NCBI GenBank assembly: GCA_963840095.1
Contig: CAWIXN010000005.1
Location: 372,001 to 436,000, forward strand
DNA: 64,000 bases
Source: DATBGO01 sp963840095
Lineage (GTDB): Bacteria; Actinomycetota; Actinomycetes; Streptosporangiales; Streptosporangiaceae
Reading direction: 5' to 3'
A model generated the notes under the pieces. The model did not search any database. It was not told the DNA's origin and saw only the letters and a program-made list of their open reading frames with translations. Made by a program: the position numbers and the translations under genes. Positions within the stretch are counted from its first letter, which is position 1; each line of letters opens with the position of its first letter. This document shows, piece by piece, positions 56,483-64,000 of the stretch.

Positions 56483-57232
56483 TCAGCCGGCCAGCTGGCG
56501 GGCCATCCAGTCGGCGCTGTAGGGACGGTGCAGGTCCGGCAGGTTGGCGCAGCCGTGGTTGCCTTCTTCGAGCAGCACCACCTCGGCGGCGTCGCCTGCC
56601 TCCTGCGCCAGGCGGCAGGCGCCCTGCCAGCCGACGACCGTGTCCTGCCTGCCCGCGACGATCAGTAACGGCGCCGTGATCTGGCTGGCCAGGCCGACCA
56701 GCGTGCACTCGTCGGCCTTCAGCTTCGCCGCCTTCTCGGTGGTGGCCTTCGACCTGACGCCGTACGCATCCCGGATGAGCTGCGGCAGCCGGTACCAGCT
56801 GGCGCCGAAGCAGTACGGCCCAGACACCGCGATGGCCGCCCGCACCCGCCGGTCGCAGCTAGCCAGCCTGGCCGCGTAGTAGCCGCCGAGGCTGACTCCC
56901 CAGATCCCGGTCCGGTCCGGGTCGATGGCCGGCAGCGCGGCCATCGCGTCCAGGATCGCCGCGCCGGGGACCTCCCAGTCCGGCCTGATCGCGAGGTCAT
57001 ACTCGGCTTCGCCCTGGCCGGGCCCGTCGACGGCGAAGGTGGCCAGTCCGCGCTGCAGGAACGGCTCCTCGACCGCGCGGAATTCCTCCTTGGCCGAGTC
57101 GAGGCCAGCGATCAGTACCACCACCGGGCGGGGGCCGGCTCTTGAAAGCCCGCTGAGCGCGGCGGCCGGTGGGAGCCGCCGGCCGGGAAGGCTCGTGAGA
57201 CCCCGTTGACAACGCCGCGGTCGGTGGGTCAC
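56483..57232 (-). CDS. Alpha/beta hydrolase, DUF1100-like, N-terminus truncated
   Basis: A protein of about 249 residues. PVVVLIAGLDSAKEEFRAVE, the nucleophile IWGVSLGGYYAARL, the Asp in AGRQDTVVG and His in EGNHGCANL form an intact catalytic core of the DUF1100/pseudooxynicotine-hydrolase type. Homologues have about 120 further residues at the N-terminus, which are absent; the frame instead runs into the divergent gene. GTG 57232 is a guess; there is no good ribosome site. Probably a decayed copy. Confidence 0.6.
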   Translation of the reverse strand: MTHRPRRCQRGLTSLPGRRLPPAAALSGLSRAGPRPVVVLIAGLDSAKEEFRAVEEPFLQRGLATFAVDGPGQGEAEYDLAIRPDWEVPGAAILDAMAALPAIDPDRTGIWGVSLGGYYAARLASCDRRVRAAIAVSGPYCFGASWYRLPQLIRDAYGVRSKATTEKAAKLKADECTLVGLASQITAPLLIVAGRQDTVVGWQGACRLAQEAGDAAEVVLLEEGNHGCANLPDLHRPYSADWMARQLAG

Positions 57233-57270
57233 GCTCGACCCGCAAACGATTGTGGACACTGGTGGCAGCA

Positions 57271-58272
57271 ATGACTGATCGGCGCAGTGACCTTCGGCTT
57301 GGCTGGCTCGGCACCGGCCGGATGGGCTCCGAGCTCGTCCGGCGCCTGCTCGGGGCAGGCTGCGATGTCGCCGTCTACAACCGCACGAAGGCGAAGGCGG
57401 AGCCGCTCGCCGCGGTGGGCGCGAAGATCGTCGACGAGGGCGCCGAACTGGCCGCCGCAGACATCGTCTTCGTGACCGTCGGCACCTCGGAGGACCTCCT
57501 TGACGCGGTCCTCGGTCCGGGCGGCCTGATGTCCGGCGCCGGGCACCCCTCGGTCGTGGTTGACTGCTCCACGATCTCCGCGCGGGCCTCCGCGCAGGTG
57601 CGCGCCCGCCTCGACGAGCACGGCACCGCGCTGCTGGCCGCGCCCGTGATGGGAAATCCCAAGGTGGCCAGGGCGGGGCGGCTGACCATGGCGGTGTCAG
57701 GGCCGCGGGCCGCCTACGATGCCGCGCGGGGCTACCTCGGCCTGCTCGGCGCGGGCTCGACCTACGTCGGCGAGGGAGAGCTGGCCAGGACGGTCAAGCT
57801 CTGCCACAACCTGTTTCTCGGCGTGGTCACCCAGTCGCTGGCCGAGGTGACGGTCCTGGCCGAAAAGAGCGGCGTCAGCAGGCACGCGTTCCTCGCCTGC
57901 CTGAACGACAGCGTGATGGGCTCCACCTTCACCAGGTACAAGACGCCGGCCATGGTGAACCTCGACTTCGAGGCGACCTTCACCGCGGCGCTGCTGCGCA
58001 AGGACTTCGACCTGGGCCTGGCCGCGGCCAGGGAGCACGAGGTGCCTTTGCCGGTGGCCGCACTCGTGCACCAGCTCGTGCAGAGCCTGGTGGGCCGCGG
58101 ATTCAGCGAACAGGACTTCGCGGCGCTGCTGCTGCTCCAGGCGCAGTCGGCCGGGCTCGAGCTGGCCAGCGAGCAGGCGGATGTGCCGGACGGACTCGAG
58201 CCGACCAGCCGCACCGGGGGAAGCACGGATCAGCCGGCTGATCAATTACCTCGGAAGGAGGACCCGGGATGA
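57271..58272 (+). CDS. NAD(P)-dependent beta-hydroxyacid dehydrogenase
   Basis: A 333-residue enzyme of the 6-phosphogluconate/3-hydroxyisobutyrate dehydrogenase family. GWLGTGRMGSELVRRLLGAG is the NAD-binding site, VVVDCSTISARAS the substrate-binding serine region, and KLCHNLFLGVVTQSLAEVTV carries the catalytic Lys. The last 40 residues are a Ser/Glu-rich tail. ATG 57271 preferred over TTG 57250. First gene of the plus-strand catabolic set. Confidence 0.88.
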   Translation: MTDRRSDLRLGWLGTGRMGSELVRRLLGAGCDVAVYNRTKAKAEPLAAVGAKIVDEGAELAAADIVFVTVGTSEDLLDAVLGPGGLMSGAGHPSVVVDCSTISARASAQVRARLDEHGTALLAAPVMGNPKVARAGRLTMAVSGPRAAYDAARGYLGLLGAGSTYVGEGELARTVKLCHNLFLGVVTQSLAEVTVLAEKSGVSRHAFLACLNDSVMGSTFTRYKTPAMVNLDFEATFTAALLRKDFDLGLAAAREHEVPLPVAALVHQLVQSLVGRGFSEQDFAALLLLQAQSAGLELASEQADVPDGLEPTSRTGGSTDQPADQLPRKEDPG

Positions 58273-58280
58273 CATCCCAG

Positions 58281-58462
58281 CGCACCCGGTTCCTGGCCTG
58301 CCGTTCCGGGAGGCCGCCGCGGATACCGGTGCCCTGATCTTCGTGCATCCCACCACGACCGGGTTCCGGCTGAGGGGCCCGATGCGGCACTGCTGGCCCG
58401 CGGCTCCCGTTATCGGGCATTTTCTGGTAATAGCGGGTGATGATCAGTTGAGGGCAACGTAA
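58281..58462 (+). pseudogene. Amidohydrolase (ACMSD-like) fragment
   Basis: A short stretch in one frame, PGLPFREAAADTGALIFVHP followed by TTTGFRLRG, resembles a beta-strand and metal-ligand His region of amidohydrolases such as aminocarboxymuconate-semialdehyde decarboxylase. The rest of the gene is missing before and after, and the frame then degenerates. An ATGA overlap with the dehydrogenase stop leads to a 22-codon frame of no interest. Tentative. Confidence 0.38.
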
Positions 58463-58483
58463 CCGGGTAGCGAGGTGCCGGCG

Positions 58484-59836
58484 ATGCCGATTCATACGTA
58501 CGGTCCGAACGCGGTCGACTGGGAGGAACGGGTCGATCTGGCCAGGTTGCGGGACGAGCGGCTGGCCAGGCTCAAGGGCCAGCTCGAGCGCTCCGAGCTC
58601 GGCGCGCTGCTGAGTTTCGATTTCGCCAACATCAGGTACATGACCGCGACCCACATCGGAACCTGGGCGATGGACAAGCTGATCCGCTTCGCCCTGCTGC
58701 CGCGCGGCGGGGAGCCGGTGGTGTGGGACTTCGGCTCCGCCGCCCGCCATCACCAGCTGTACAACCCGTGGCTGGACCATACGGCGTCCGGCGCCGCGCA
58801 GACCGGGGCCAGGGCCGGGATCTCGACGCTGCGCGGCGCGTTCCACCCCGCGGCCGGCATCGCTCAGCAGGTCGCCCGCCAGGTCGCCGCGGAGCTGAGG
58901 GAGCACGGGCTGGCCGGGGCGCCGCTCGGCGTCGACGTGGCGGAGATGCCGGTGCTGCAGGCGCTGCGGGCCGAGGGCATCGACACCGTCGACGGCCAGC
59001 AGGTGTTCCTTGAGGCCAGGCGGACCAAGACCCGCGACGAGATCTCGCTGCTGAGCCAGGCCTGCTCGATGGTGGACGCCGCGTATCAGGAGCTTTACGC
59101 GTTCCTGCGGCCCGGCGTGCGGGAGAACGAGTGCGTCGGGCTGGTCAGCAAGGTCCTCTACGACCTCGGCAGCGAGTATGTCGAGGGGGTCAACGCCATC
59201 TCGGGCGAGCGCTGCTCGCCGCACCCGCACGTGTACTCCGACCGGCTGATCAGGCCGGGCGACCCGGCGTTCTTCGACATCCTGCACAGCCATCTCGGCT
59301 ACCGGACGTGCTACTACCGCACGTTCGCGGTGGGCAGCGCGTCGCGGGCGCAGCGTGATGCCTACGTGCGCTGCCGCGAGTACATGGACGCCGCGATTGC
59401 CCTGGTCAGGCCGGGCGCGACCACCGCCGACATCGTCGCGCTGTGGCCGGCCGCGACCGAGTTCGGGTTCCCCGACGAGACTGCGGCCTTCGCGCTGCAG
59501 TACGGCCACGGGGTCGGCCTGTCGATCTGGGAGAAGCCGATCTTCAGCAGGCTGGTGTCGCTCGACCACCCGGAGACCCTGGCGGAGGGGATGGTGTTCG
59601 CCCTGGAGACCTACTGGCCGGCGGCGGACGGCTGGTCAGCCGCCCGGATCGAGGAGGAGGTGGTGGTCACCGCGGGCGGCTGCGAGGTCATCACCAAGTT
59701 CCCGGCCGAGGAGCTGCTGGTGGCCGGGCGCAAGTACTGGACCGCCGGGGGAGCGCTGGACACGCTCCGGGAAAGCCAGTCGCACCTGAACACCGCCGCG
59801 GGACGCGGCGAGCGCATCGGCGACGGTGACCGGTGA
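58484..59836 (+). CDS. M24-family pita-bread protein with altered metal site
   Basis: A 450-residue M24 protein. The N-terminal creatinase-like domain spans about 1-165. Of the five metal ligands, Asp265 (AFFDILHSH), the His of YGHGVGLSIWE, the Glu of FALETYW and the Glu of RIEEEVVV are present, but the second Asp is replaced: GYRTCYYRTF stands where GYCSDCTRTY is usual, so Cys276 takes its place. It may be a lyase or hydrolase on a non-peptide substrate (DddP and creatinase are M24 relatives). ATG 58484 with GAGG upstream. The stop overlaps the next gene. Confidence 0.8.
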   Translation: MPIHTYGPNAVDWEERVDLARLRDERLARLKGQLERSELGALLSFDFANIRYMTATHIGTWAMDKLIRFALLPRGGEPVVWDFGSAARHHQLYNPWLDHTASGAAQTGARAGISTLRGAFHPAAGIAQQVARQVAAELREHGLAGAPLGVDVAEMPVLQALRAEGIDTVDGQQVFLEARRTKTRDEISLLSQACSMVDAAYQELYAFLRPGVRENECVGLVSKVLYDLGSEYVEGVNAISGERCSPHPHVYSDRLIRPGDPAFFDILHSHLGYRTCYYRTFAVGSASRAQRDAYVRCREYMDAAIALVRPGATTADIVALWPAATEFGFPDETAAFALQYGHGVGLSIWEKPIFSRLVSLDHPETLAEGMVFALETYWPAADGWSAARIEEEVVVTAGGCEVITKFPAEELLVAGRKYWTAGGALDTLRESQSHLNTAAGRGERIGDGDR

Positions 59837-60402
59837 GCGCCGCCGACCGCGCGAGCGAGGTCACCGGCCGCGCGAGCGACGTTACGGCGCGGGCAGGCTG
59901 CTGGCGCTGTACGAGCAGATGCTGGTGATCCGGAAGACCGAGCAGGCCGCGCACGACCTCTTCCTAGCCGGGCTGGTCAAGGGGACCACGCACCTGGCCG
60001 CGGGCCACGAGGCGGTCGCGGTAGGCGCGAGCGCCGCGCTGCGGCCCGACGACTACGTGTTCGCCACCTACCGCGGTCACCACCACGCGATGGCCCGCGG
60101 CGCGTCGCCCGCCGAGTGCCTGGCCGAGCTGATGAGCAAGGGCACTGGCCTGTGCGGCGCCAAGGGCGGCTCGATACACCTGACCAAGGCGTTCGCCGGG
60201 ATGCTCGGCTCCTACGCGATCGTCGGCGCCCACCTGCCGATCGCCGCCGGGGCCGCCTGGTCGGCCCGGCTGCGGGGTACCGGCCAGGTCGCCGTGGCGT
60301 TCTTCGGCGACGGCGCCGCCAACATCGGGGCCTTCCACGAGGCGCTCAACCTCTCCGCGGTCTGGGCGCTGCCGGTCCTGTTCATCTGCGAGAACAACGG
60401 TC
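59826..60402 (+). pseudogene. TPP-dependent 2-oxoacid/acetoin dehydrogenase E1-alpha, C-terminus deleted
   Basis: About 192 codons from GTG 59826 (overlapping the M24 stop). They encode an E1-alpha N-terminal half: LLALYEQMLVIRKTEQAAHD, GTTHLAAGHEAVAVG, then the TPP motif GDGAANIGAFHEALNLS at 161-177 ending with ENN at 189-191. The remaining 130-150 residues are missing; bases after 60402 code E1-beta in another frame. The protein read-through continues with junk to 60488. As it stands it cannot be a full E1. Confidence 0.82.
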
Positions 60403-60918
60403 CGCAGCGACGACCCGGTCGTCTTCTTCGAGCACAAGGGCCTGTTCGCCAGCAAGAGCCCGGCACCCCCCGACGGCCACCTCGTTGAGCTCGGCCAGGC
60501 CGCGATCGCGCGCCCGGGCACGGACGTCACCCTGGTCGGCCTGGCGGCCACGGTGCCGATGGCGCTGGCGGCCACGGTGCCGATGGCGCTGGCGGCCGCC
60601 GGCCAGCTGGCCGCCGAGGGCATCTCCGCTGAGGTCATCGACCTGCGCTGCCTGGTGCCGCTGGACATGGCGACCGTGCTTGAGTCGGTGGGCCGGACCT
60701 CGAGGCTGGTGATCGCCGAGGAGAACCCGTACCAGGGCGGCTGGGGCGGCACCGTGGCGTCGATCGTCGCCGACGAGGGCTTCGAGCTGCTGGACGCGCC
60801 GGTCCGCCGGGTGGCCGCCGCGTGCGTGCCGCTGCCGTTCGCGGACGCGCTGGAGGAACGGGTCATCCCGAGCGCGGGCGCGGTGGCCGCGGCCGCTCGC
60901 GCGCTGGCCGCCTACTGA
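60403..60918 (+). pseudogene. E1-beta subunit of the same dehydrogenase, N-terminus deleted
   Basis: The frame RSDDPVVFFEHKGLFAS begins at 60403 and continues with TDVTLVGLAATV, EVIDLRCLVPLDMATVLESV, IAEENPYQGGWGGTVASIVA and PFADALEERVIPSAGAVAAA to the stop at 60918, the transketolase C-terminal half of an E1-beta. About 140 N-terminal residues, including the pyrimidine-binding part, are gone. It lies one base out of frame with the E1-alpha part. The join at 60400 removes roughly 0.8-0.9 kb. Confidence 0.82.
60541..60588 (+). repeat. 24-bp exact direct duplication in E1-beta remnant
   Basis: A 24-base unit beginning CTGGCGGCCACGGTGCCGAT occurs twice in tandem and keeps frame (AATVPMAL twice). 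The third unit has partly diverged after 8 bases. Confidence 0.9.
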
Positions 60919-61385
60919 CCGCCGGCCAGCGCGCGCAGGGCCGGCCCGGTCAGCCTGTGCACCGTCCACTCATCCATCGCCGTCGCGCCGAGGGCGGTGT
61001 AGAAGCCGATCGCCGGGGAGTTCCAGTCCAGCACCCACCACTCGAGCCGTCCGTAACCCCGCTCGACGCAGATCCCGGCCAGCTCGGCCAGCAGCGCCCG
61101 GCCGTAACCGCGCCCGCGGACGGCGGGCGTGACATATAGGTCTTCCAGGTAGATGCCGTGGCGACCGAGCCAGGTCGAGTAATTGACGAACCACAGCGCG
61201 AACCCGGCCACCGCGCCGTCATGCTCGGCGACGTGCGCGAAGATGGCGGGCGTCGAGCCGAACAGCGCGGCCGCCAGGTCAGCTTCGGTCGCGGTGACCT
61301 CGGCCAGCGATCGCTCGTAGTCGGCGAGCTCGCGCAGCAGCCGGTGGATGTCGGCGACGTCGCCGGGGCGGGCTGGCCTGATCAC
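60912..61385 (-). CDS. GNAT N-acetyltransferase (diamine/thialysine acetyltransferase-like)
   Basis: A 157-residue acetyltransferase. The acetyl-CoA loop is VRGRGYGRALLAEL, with LWFVNYSTWLGRHGIYLEDL before it, as in SSAT-type enzymes; the start has LLRELADYERS. GTG start 61385. It is 7 bases downstream of the GntR gene on the same strand and converges on the E1-beta remnant, overlapping by 7 bases. Substrate probably an amine. Confidence 0.88.
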   Translation of the reverse strand: MIRPARPGDVADIHRLLRELADYERSLAEVTATEADLAAALFGSTPAIFAHVAEHDGAVAGFALWFVNYSTWLGRHGIYLEDLYVTPAVRGRGYGRALLAELAGICVERGYGRLEWWVLDWNSPAIGFYTALGATAMDEWTVHRLTGPALRALAGGQ

Positions 61386-61392
61386 GTCAGCA

Positions 61393-62184
61393 TCATGCCA
61401 GGGTGCCTGGCGCGCCGAAGCGGTACCTGAGCCTGAACCGCTCGGCCGCGATCACGATCTCCCCGGCTTCCACCGGCCGCTCGCCGGCCAGGTGCAGGCG
61501 CTCGACCAGCAGCACCGGCGCTCCGGCCGGGATGCCGAGCGCCGCCGCCTCGCCGCGCAGCGACGGCCGGACCGATACCTCCTCGGTGACCTCGTCCACC
61601 ACGACGCCGATCGAGGCCATCCGGTCGATCACGCCGCGGCCGGCCAGCGGGCCCTGCTCGGGCAGCGCGACCTGGCTTCCCGAGGTCAGCCGGTCCGGCT
61701 CGTAGCTGACCGCCAGCTGAACCGCCGTCCCGTCCGCGCTGAGCAGGTACCTGGTGCTCATGACCAGGTCAGCGGCCCGGTCAAGGCCGAGCCGGCGAGC
61801 GATGTGCACCGGCGGCGGCACCAGCTCACTCTGATGCTCCCAGGCCAGCCGCCTGGCTGGCACCTGGGCCCCGTCGGCGCCGCGGCGCGGCGCGCTCTCA
61901 CCGAGCCCGAACGGCGAGCCGGGGAACTGAAGCCGGTCGTGGTCTAAGTAACAGACCGCTGGGACCTCGCGGACGTAGGAGCCCGACCCGGCCCGCGCCT
62001 CGATCAGGCCCTCGGTCGCCAGGACCTGCAGCGCGTGCTTGGCCGCGGTCTCGCCGACGCCGTACCTCGCGATGATCGCGTTACGAGAGGGTACCCGGGC
62101 ACCAGGGCCCAGCACCCCGTCGCGGATCCTGCCGCGCAGGTCCTCAAGTACCCGGAGGTATACCGGGTCGGTTGACGTGCCCAT
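61393..62184 (-). CDS. GntR family (HutC/FadR-like UTRA) transcriptional regulator
   Basis: A 263-residue regulator: winged helix YLRVLEDLRGRIRDGVLGPG and RVPSRNAIIARYGVGETAAK, then a UTRA-type effector domain (DLVMSTRYLLSADGTAVQLA, ERLHLAGERPVEAGEIVI). The frame is open to 62247, but ATG 62184 has GGGAG 6 bases upstream and starts nearer to the HTH. It probably controls the GNAT gene and the neighbouring catabolic genes. Confidence 0.88.
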   Translation of the reverse strand: MGTSTDPVYLRVLEDLRGRIRDGVLGPGARVPSRNAIIARYGVGETAAKHALQVLATEGLIEARAGSGSYVREVPAVCYLDHDRLQFPGSPFGLGESAPRRGADGAQVPARRLAWEHQSELVPPPVHIARRLGLDRAADLVMSTRYLLSADGTAVQLAVSYEPDRLTSGSQVALPEQGPLAGRGVIDRMASIGVVVDEVTEEVSVRPSLRGEAAALGIPAGAPVLLVERLHLAGERPVEAGEIVIAAERFRLRYRFGAPGTLA

Positions 62185-62288
62185 CGGCTCCCGATCTTGC
62201 TGGCCGGGCCCGGCCGCCTGGCCAGGCAGGAGGCCATTGTCATGCATCAGGCGGCCCCGCGGTCAGCCATGCCGGATATTGACCGGCC

Positions 62289-62336
62289 GCGCTGACCTGG
62301 GCGCTGACCTGGGCGCTGACCTGGGCGCTGACCTGG
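62289..62336 (+). repeat. 12-bp tandem repeat, four exact units
   Basis: GCGCTGACCTGG is repeated four times, in the 305-base gap between the GntR and VOC genes. The rest of the gap holds no recognised gene. Confidence 0.9.
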
Positions 62337-62489
62337 GCGCGCCGCGGGCAGGCGGCCAGTCAGGCGCACGTAGCCTGGCGCTGCCGCGCAGGTCAAAGCC
62401 AAACGCGATGCCTCATGTTCCCCGAGGACGCGTGTTTCGGGGTGCAGGTCACCGTGAACCGGACGGCACGGAACTTACAAAGCGCTGCA

Positions 62490-62864
62490 CTAGTCGCTGC
62501 CCTCCTCCAGGAGCAGGTGATAGCCGTTGGGGGTGCGGGCATGCAGCAGCCGGTACTGCCAGTCGGCGCTGGGCGCCATCAGCTGCTCGGTGAACGGCAC
62601 CCCGGCCTCGGTCAGGCGCCGCCTGGCCTGGCCGATGTCGTTGACTCCGAACTGCCAGGCCAGGACCTGATCAGGGCGGTCAGTGGTGAATCCGGCTTTC
62701 CGCTCGATACCGAACTCCACCGAACCATGGCCAAGCGCGGTGAAGTCAGGATATTCGGGACCCTCGTAGGTGACATGGAAGCCAAGGCGGACGTAGAAAT
62801 CCCGTTCAGCCTCGAGATCGCTGACGAAAAGGATCGGGATGATCCGGTTGAACAATGCCGCCAT
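62490..62864 (-). CDS. VOC-superfamily (glyoxalase/bleomycin-resistance) protein
   Basis: A 124-residue protein with one vicinal-oxygen-chelate repeat pair: PILFVSDLEAERDFYVRLGF at the start, FGVNDIGQARRRLTEAGVPF in the middle, and RTPNGYHLLLEE at the end. Members bind or turn over small molecules; substrate unknown. ATG 62864 follows TACGAT by 8 bases and is preferred over the longer frame from 63011. Confidence 0.85.
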   Translation of the reverse strand: MAALFNRIIPILFVSDLEAERDFYVRLGFHVTYEGPEYPDFTALGHGSVEFGIERKAGFTTDRPDQVLAWQFGVNDIGQARRRLTEAGVPFTEQLMAPSADWQYRLLHARTPNGYHLLLEEGSD

Positions 62865-62872
62865 AGCGGGAC

Positions 62873-62878
62873 ATCGTA
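62873..62878 (-). promoter_or_regulatory. -10 box (TACGAT) for leaderless VOC gene
   Basis: On the minus strand TACGAT is followed by 8 bases and the ATG at 62864. Confidence 0.45.
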
Positions 62879-62893
62879 GCGATACGCGGTGGT

Positions 62894-62899
62894 TAGGGT
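62894..62899 (+). promoter_or_regulatory. -10 box (TAGGGT) for the nitrilase stub
   Basis: TAGGGT is followed by 7 bases and the GTG at 62907, the standard leaderless geometry of this window. Confidence 0.45.
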
Positions 62900-62906
62900 G
62901 GACACG

Positions 62907-62972
62907 GTGAGCGGACCGACGAGGGACAGGCCCGTGCGGGTCGCCGTGTGCCAGGTCAGCCTGGCCATCGGC
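62907..62972 (+). pseudogene. Carbon-nitrogen hydrolase (nitrilase) N-terminal stub
   Basis: From GTG 62907 the frame reads about 22 codons with PVRVAVCQVSLAIG, the first strand of nitrilase-superfamily amidases (usual length about 270-280 residues, where a Glu-Lys-Cys active site would follow). After this the frame loses any likeness and runs out of frame over lgt. A retained promoter shows this was once a gene start. Tentative because so little remains. Confidence 0.5.
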
Positions 62973-63060
62973 TCTGCCGGTGGCTGGATCAGCAGATGGG
63001 CCGATCCCCATGGCGGGCCGCGGGCGCGCAGCAGGGCCGCGCCTGGATTACCCTCGGTCC

Positions 63061-64000
63061 ATGGCCATGGCCCTGCACATCCCGAGCCCGCCGGTCAACG
63101 GGTTCCACATCGGCCCGGCGTACGTGCACGTCTACGGGCTTATGTACGTCGTCGGCATCACGCTGGCGATCCTGATCACCCGGCGCCGCTGGCGCGCGGC
63201 GGGCGGAGATCCCGGGCTGGTCGCCGACGTGGCGACCTGGGCGGTCCCGGCCGGGATCATCGGCGGTCGGATCTACTTCGACATCACCACCCCGGCCGAT
63301 ATCCCGCATCACTGGTGGGGGATCTTCGCGGTCTGGTCGGGAGGCCTGGGCATCTGGGGCGGGATAGCGGCGGGCGCCGCGGTCGGCGTGTGGCGGGTGC
63401 ACCGGGCCGGGGCCAACGTGCCGGTCTTCGCCGACGCGGTGGCCCCCGCGCTGCTGGTCGCTCAGGCCGTGGGCCGGATCGGGAACTACTTCAACCAGGA
63501 GCTGTTCGGCAGGCCCACCAGCCTCCCGTGGGGCCTAGCGATCTCGCCGCAGTTCCGGCCGGCCGGCTACGCCGCCTACCCGACCTTCCAGCCCACCTTC
63601 CTCTACGAGCTGATCTGGGACCTGGCGCTGGCCGCCGCGCTGGTGTGGCTCGGGCATCACCGGCGGATCCGGCCGCCCGGGCTGTTCGCGCTGTACGTGG
63701 CGGGCTACTCGGCCTTCCGGATGTTCGAGGAGACGCTCCGGATCGACTCCTCCGAGCATTTCCTCGGCCTGCGGCTGAACTTCTTCGTCGCTGCCGTGCT
63801 CACCGTGGCCGGCCTCGGCTGGTTCATCATCCTCCAGCGCCGGCCGGACGCACCGGCCCTGGCGGGTGCGGGCAGGGGTGACCCGGCGGCCGGGGCGGTG
63901 GCTGACCCGGCGGATGACTCGGTGGCCGGGGCGATGGCTGACCCGCCCGGCGGCTCAGAGCCGGCCCAAGTGCCCGGCCATCGCCGGGCTGACCTCTGTC
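63061..64000 (+). CDS. lgt: Prolipoprotein diacylglyceryl transferase Lgt (3' cut by window edge)
   Basis: The first 313 codons of Lgt, with no stop before the window end. MALHIPSPPVNGFHIGPAYV starts the protein; the Lgt signature GRIGNYFNQELFG and the conserved Arg in ALYVAGYSAFRMFEETLRID are intact, with about seven membrane helices. Lgt attaches diacylglycerol to lipobox cysteines, as in the FKBP lipoprotein above. The C-terminus after residue 255 is a Gly/Asp/Ala-rich tail. In many actinobacteria trpA precedes lgt; here a nitrilase stub does. Confidence 0.93.
   Translation, partial: MAMALHIPSPPVNGFHIGPAYVHVYGLMYVVGITLAILITRRRWRAAGGDPGLVADVATWAVPAGIIGGRIYFDITTPADIPHHWWGIFAVWSGGLGIWGGIAAGAAVGVWRVHRAGANVPVFADAVAPALLVAQAVGRIGNYFNQELFGRPTSLPWGLAISPQFRPAGYAAYPTFQPTFLYELIWDLALAAALVWLGHHRRIRPPGLFALYVAGYSAFRMFEETLRIDSSEHFLGLRLNFFVAAVLTVAGLGWFIILQRRPDAPALAGAGRGDPAAGAVADPADDSVAGAMADPPGGSEPAQVPGHRRADLC

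Noticed and set aside
58269..58337. A 22-codon frame overlapping the dehydrogenase stop as ATGA
   Set aside because: No ribosome spacing logic beyond the overlap and no homology; the amidohydrolase-like text is in another frame.
62889..63881. A 330-residue plus-strand open frame
   Set aside because: After the first 30 codons it is a shifted reading of lgt; the Lgt frame from 63061 carries the family signature.

Overview
The window is high-GC DNA from an actinomycete. It carries a complete Pup-proteasome locus (arc/mpa, dop, pup, prcB, prcA, pafA, pafB, pafC), an InhA-type FabI, TatA/TatC, HelY, DUF3090 and SCO1664-family genes, a DUF222/HNH gene and many LuxR/GntR/LacI regulators. Many genes start 6-8 bases after a TANNNT box, as expected for leaderless actinobacterial transcripts. 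The exact order cannot be fixed from sequence alone; a Streptosporangiales-like lineage is a guess.

Layout. 1-4.6 kb: tail of a dodecin gene, the tldD-tldE peptidase pair, and a fabG-fabI fatty-acid pair. 4.7-30.4 kb: the conserved actinobacterial neighbourhood known from Mycobacterium and Streptomyces: histidine phosphatase, DUF3090, SCO1664, PAC2, a metH remnant, HAD phosphatase, RecB-like nuclease, site-2 protease, trmI, arc, dop, pup, prcB, prcA, an intruding aldehyde dehydrogenase, pafA, FKBP lipoprotein, DoxX, NUDIX, DUF3866, pafB, pafC, tatA, tatC, helY. 30.4-41.8 kb: an accessory insertion holding a D-aminopeptidase, gene fragments, transposase tails, a DUF222/HNH protein, membrane proteins, an alpha/beta hydrolase, a LuxR/LAL regulator with a coupled small protein, and a cysteine-dioxygenase-like cupin. 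41.9-46.6 kb: the conserved block resumes with the 5'-3' exonuclease and M24 peptidase, followed by an acyl-CoA dehydrogenase and an Lrp regulator. 46.7-56.5 kb: a half-length adenylate-forming protein, a 911-residue NB-ARC/LuxR regulator, and a large GH38 alpha-mannosidase divergent from a LacI regulator. 56.5-63 kb: a worn catabolic cluster (hydrolase, beta-hydroxyacid dehydrogenase, amidohydrolase scrap, unusual M24 protein, fused E1-alpha/E1-beta remnant, GNAT, GntR, VOC protein, nitrilase stub). It ends at lgt, which runs off the window.

How the genes work together: Dop activates Pup, PafA attaches it to substrates, the Arc/Mpa ring unfolds them and PrcA/PrcB degrade them; PafB/PafC form the DNA-damage-responsive activator. 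TatA/TatC form the twin-arginine translocase. GH38 and LacI look like a regulated glycan-use unit.

The most striking feature is a series of clean breaks. metH is reduced to 33 codons that join its two ends in frame. mshC is absent from its usual place. helY has a one-base frameshift. The E1-alpha and E1-beta genes are joined by a deletion, and a nitrilase is cut to about 22 codons next to lgt. Either this genome is losing genes by deletion or the assembly has collapsed at several points; read mapping would decide. I found no rRNA, tRNA, CRISPR array or intact insertion sequence.
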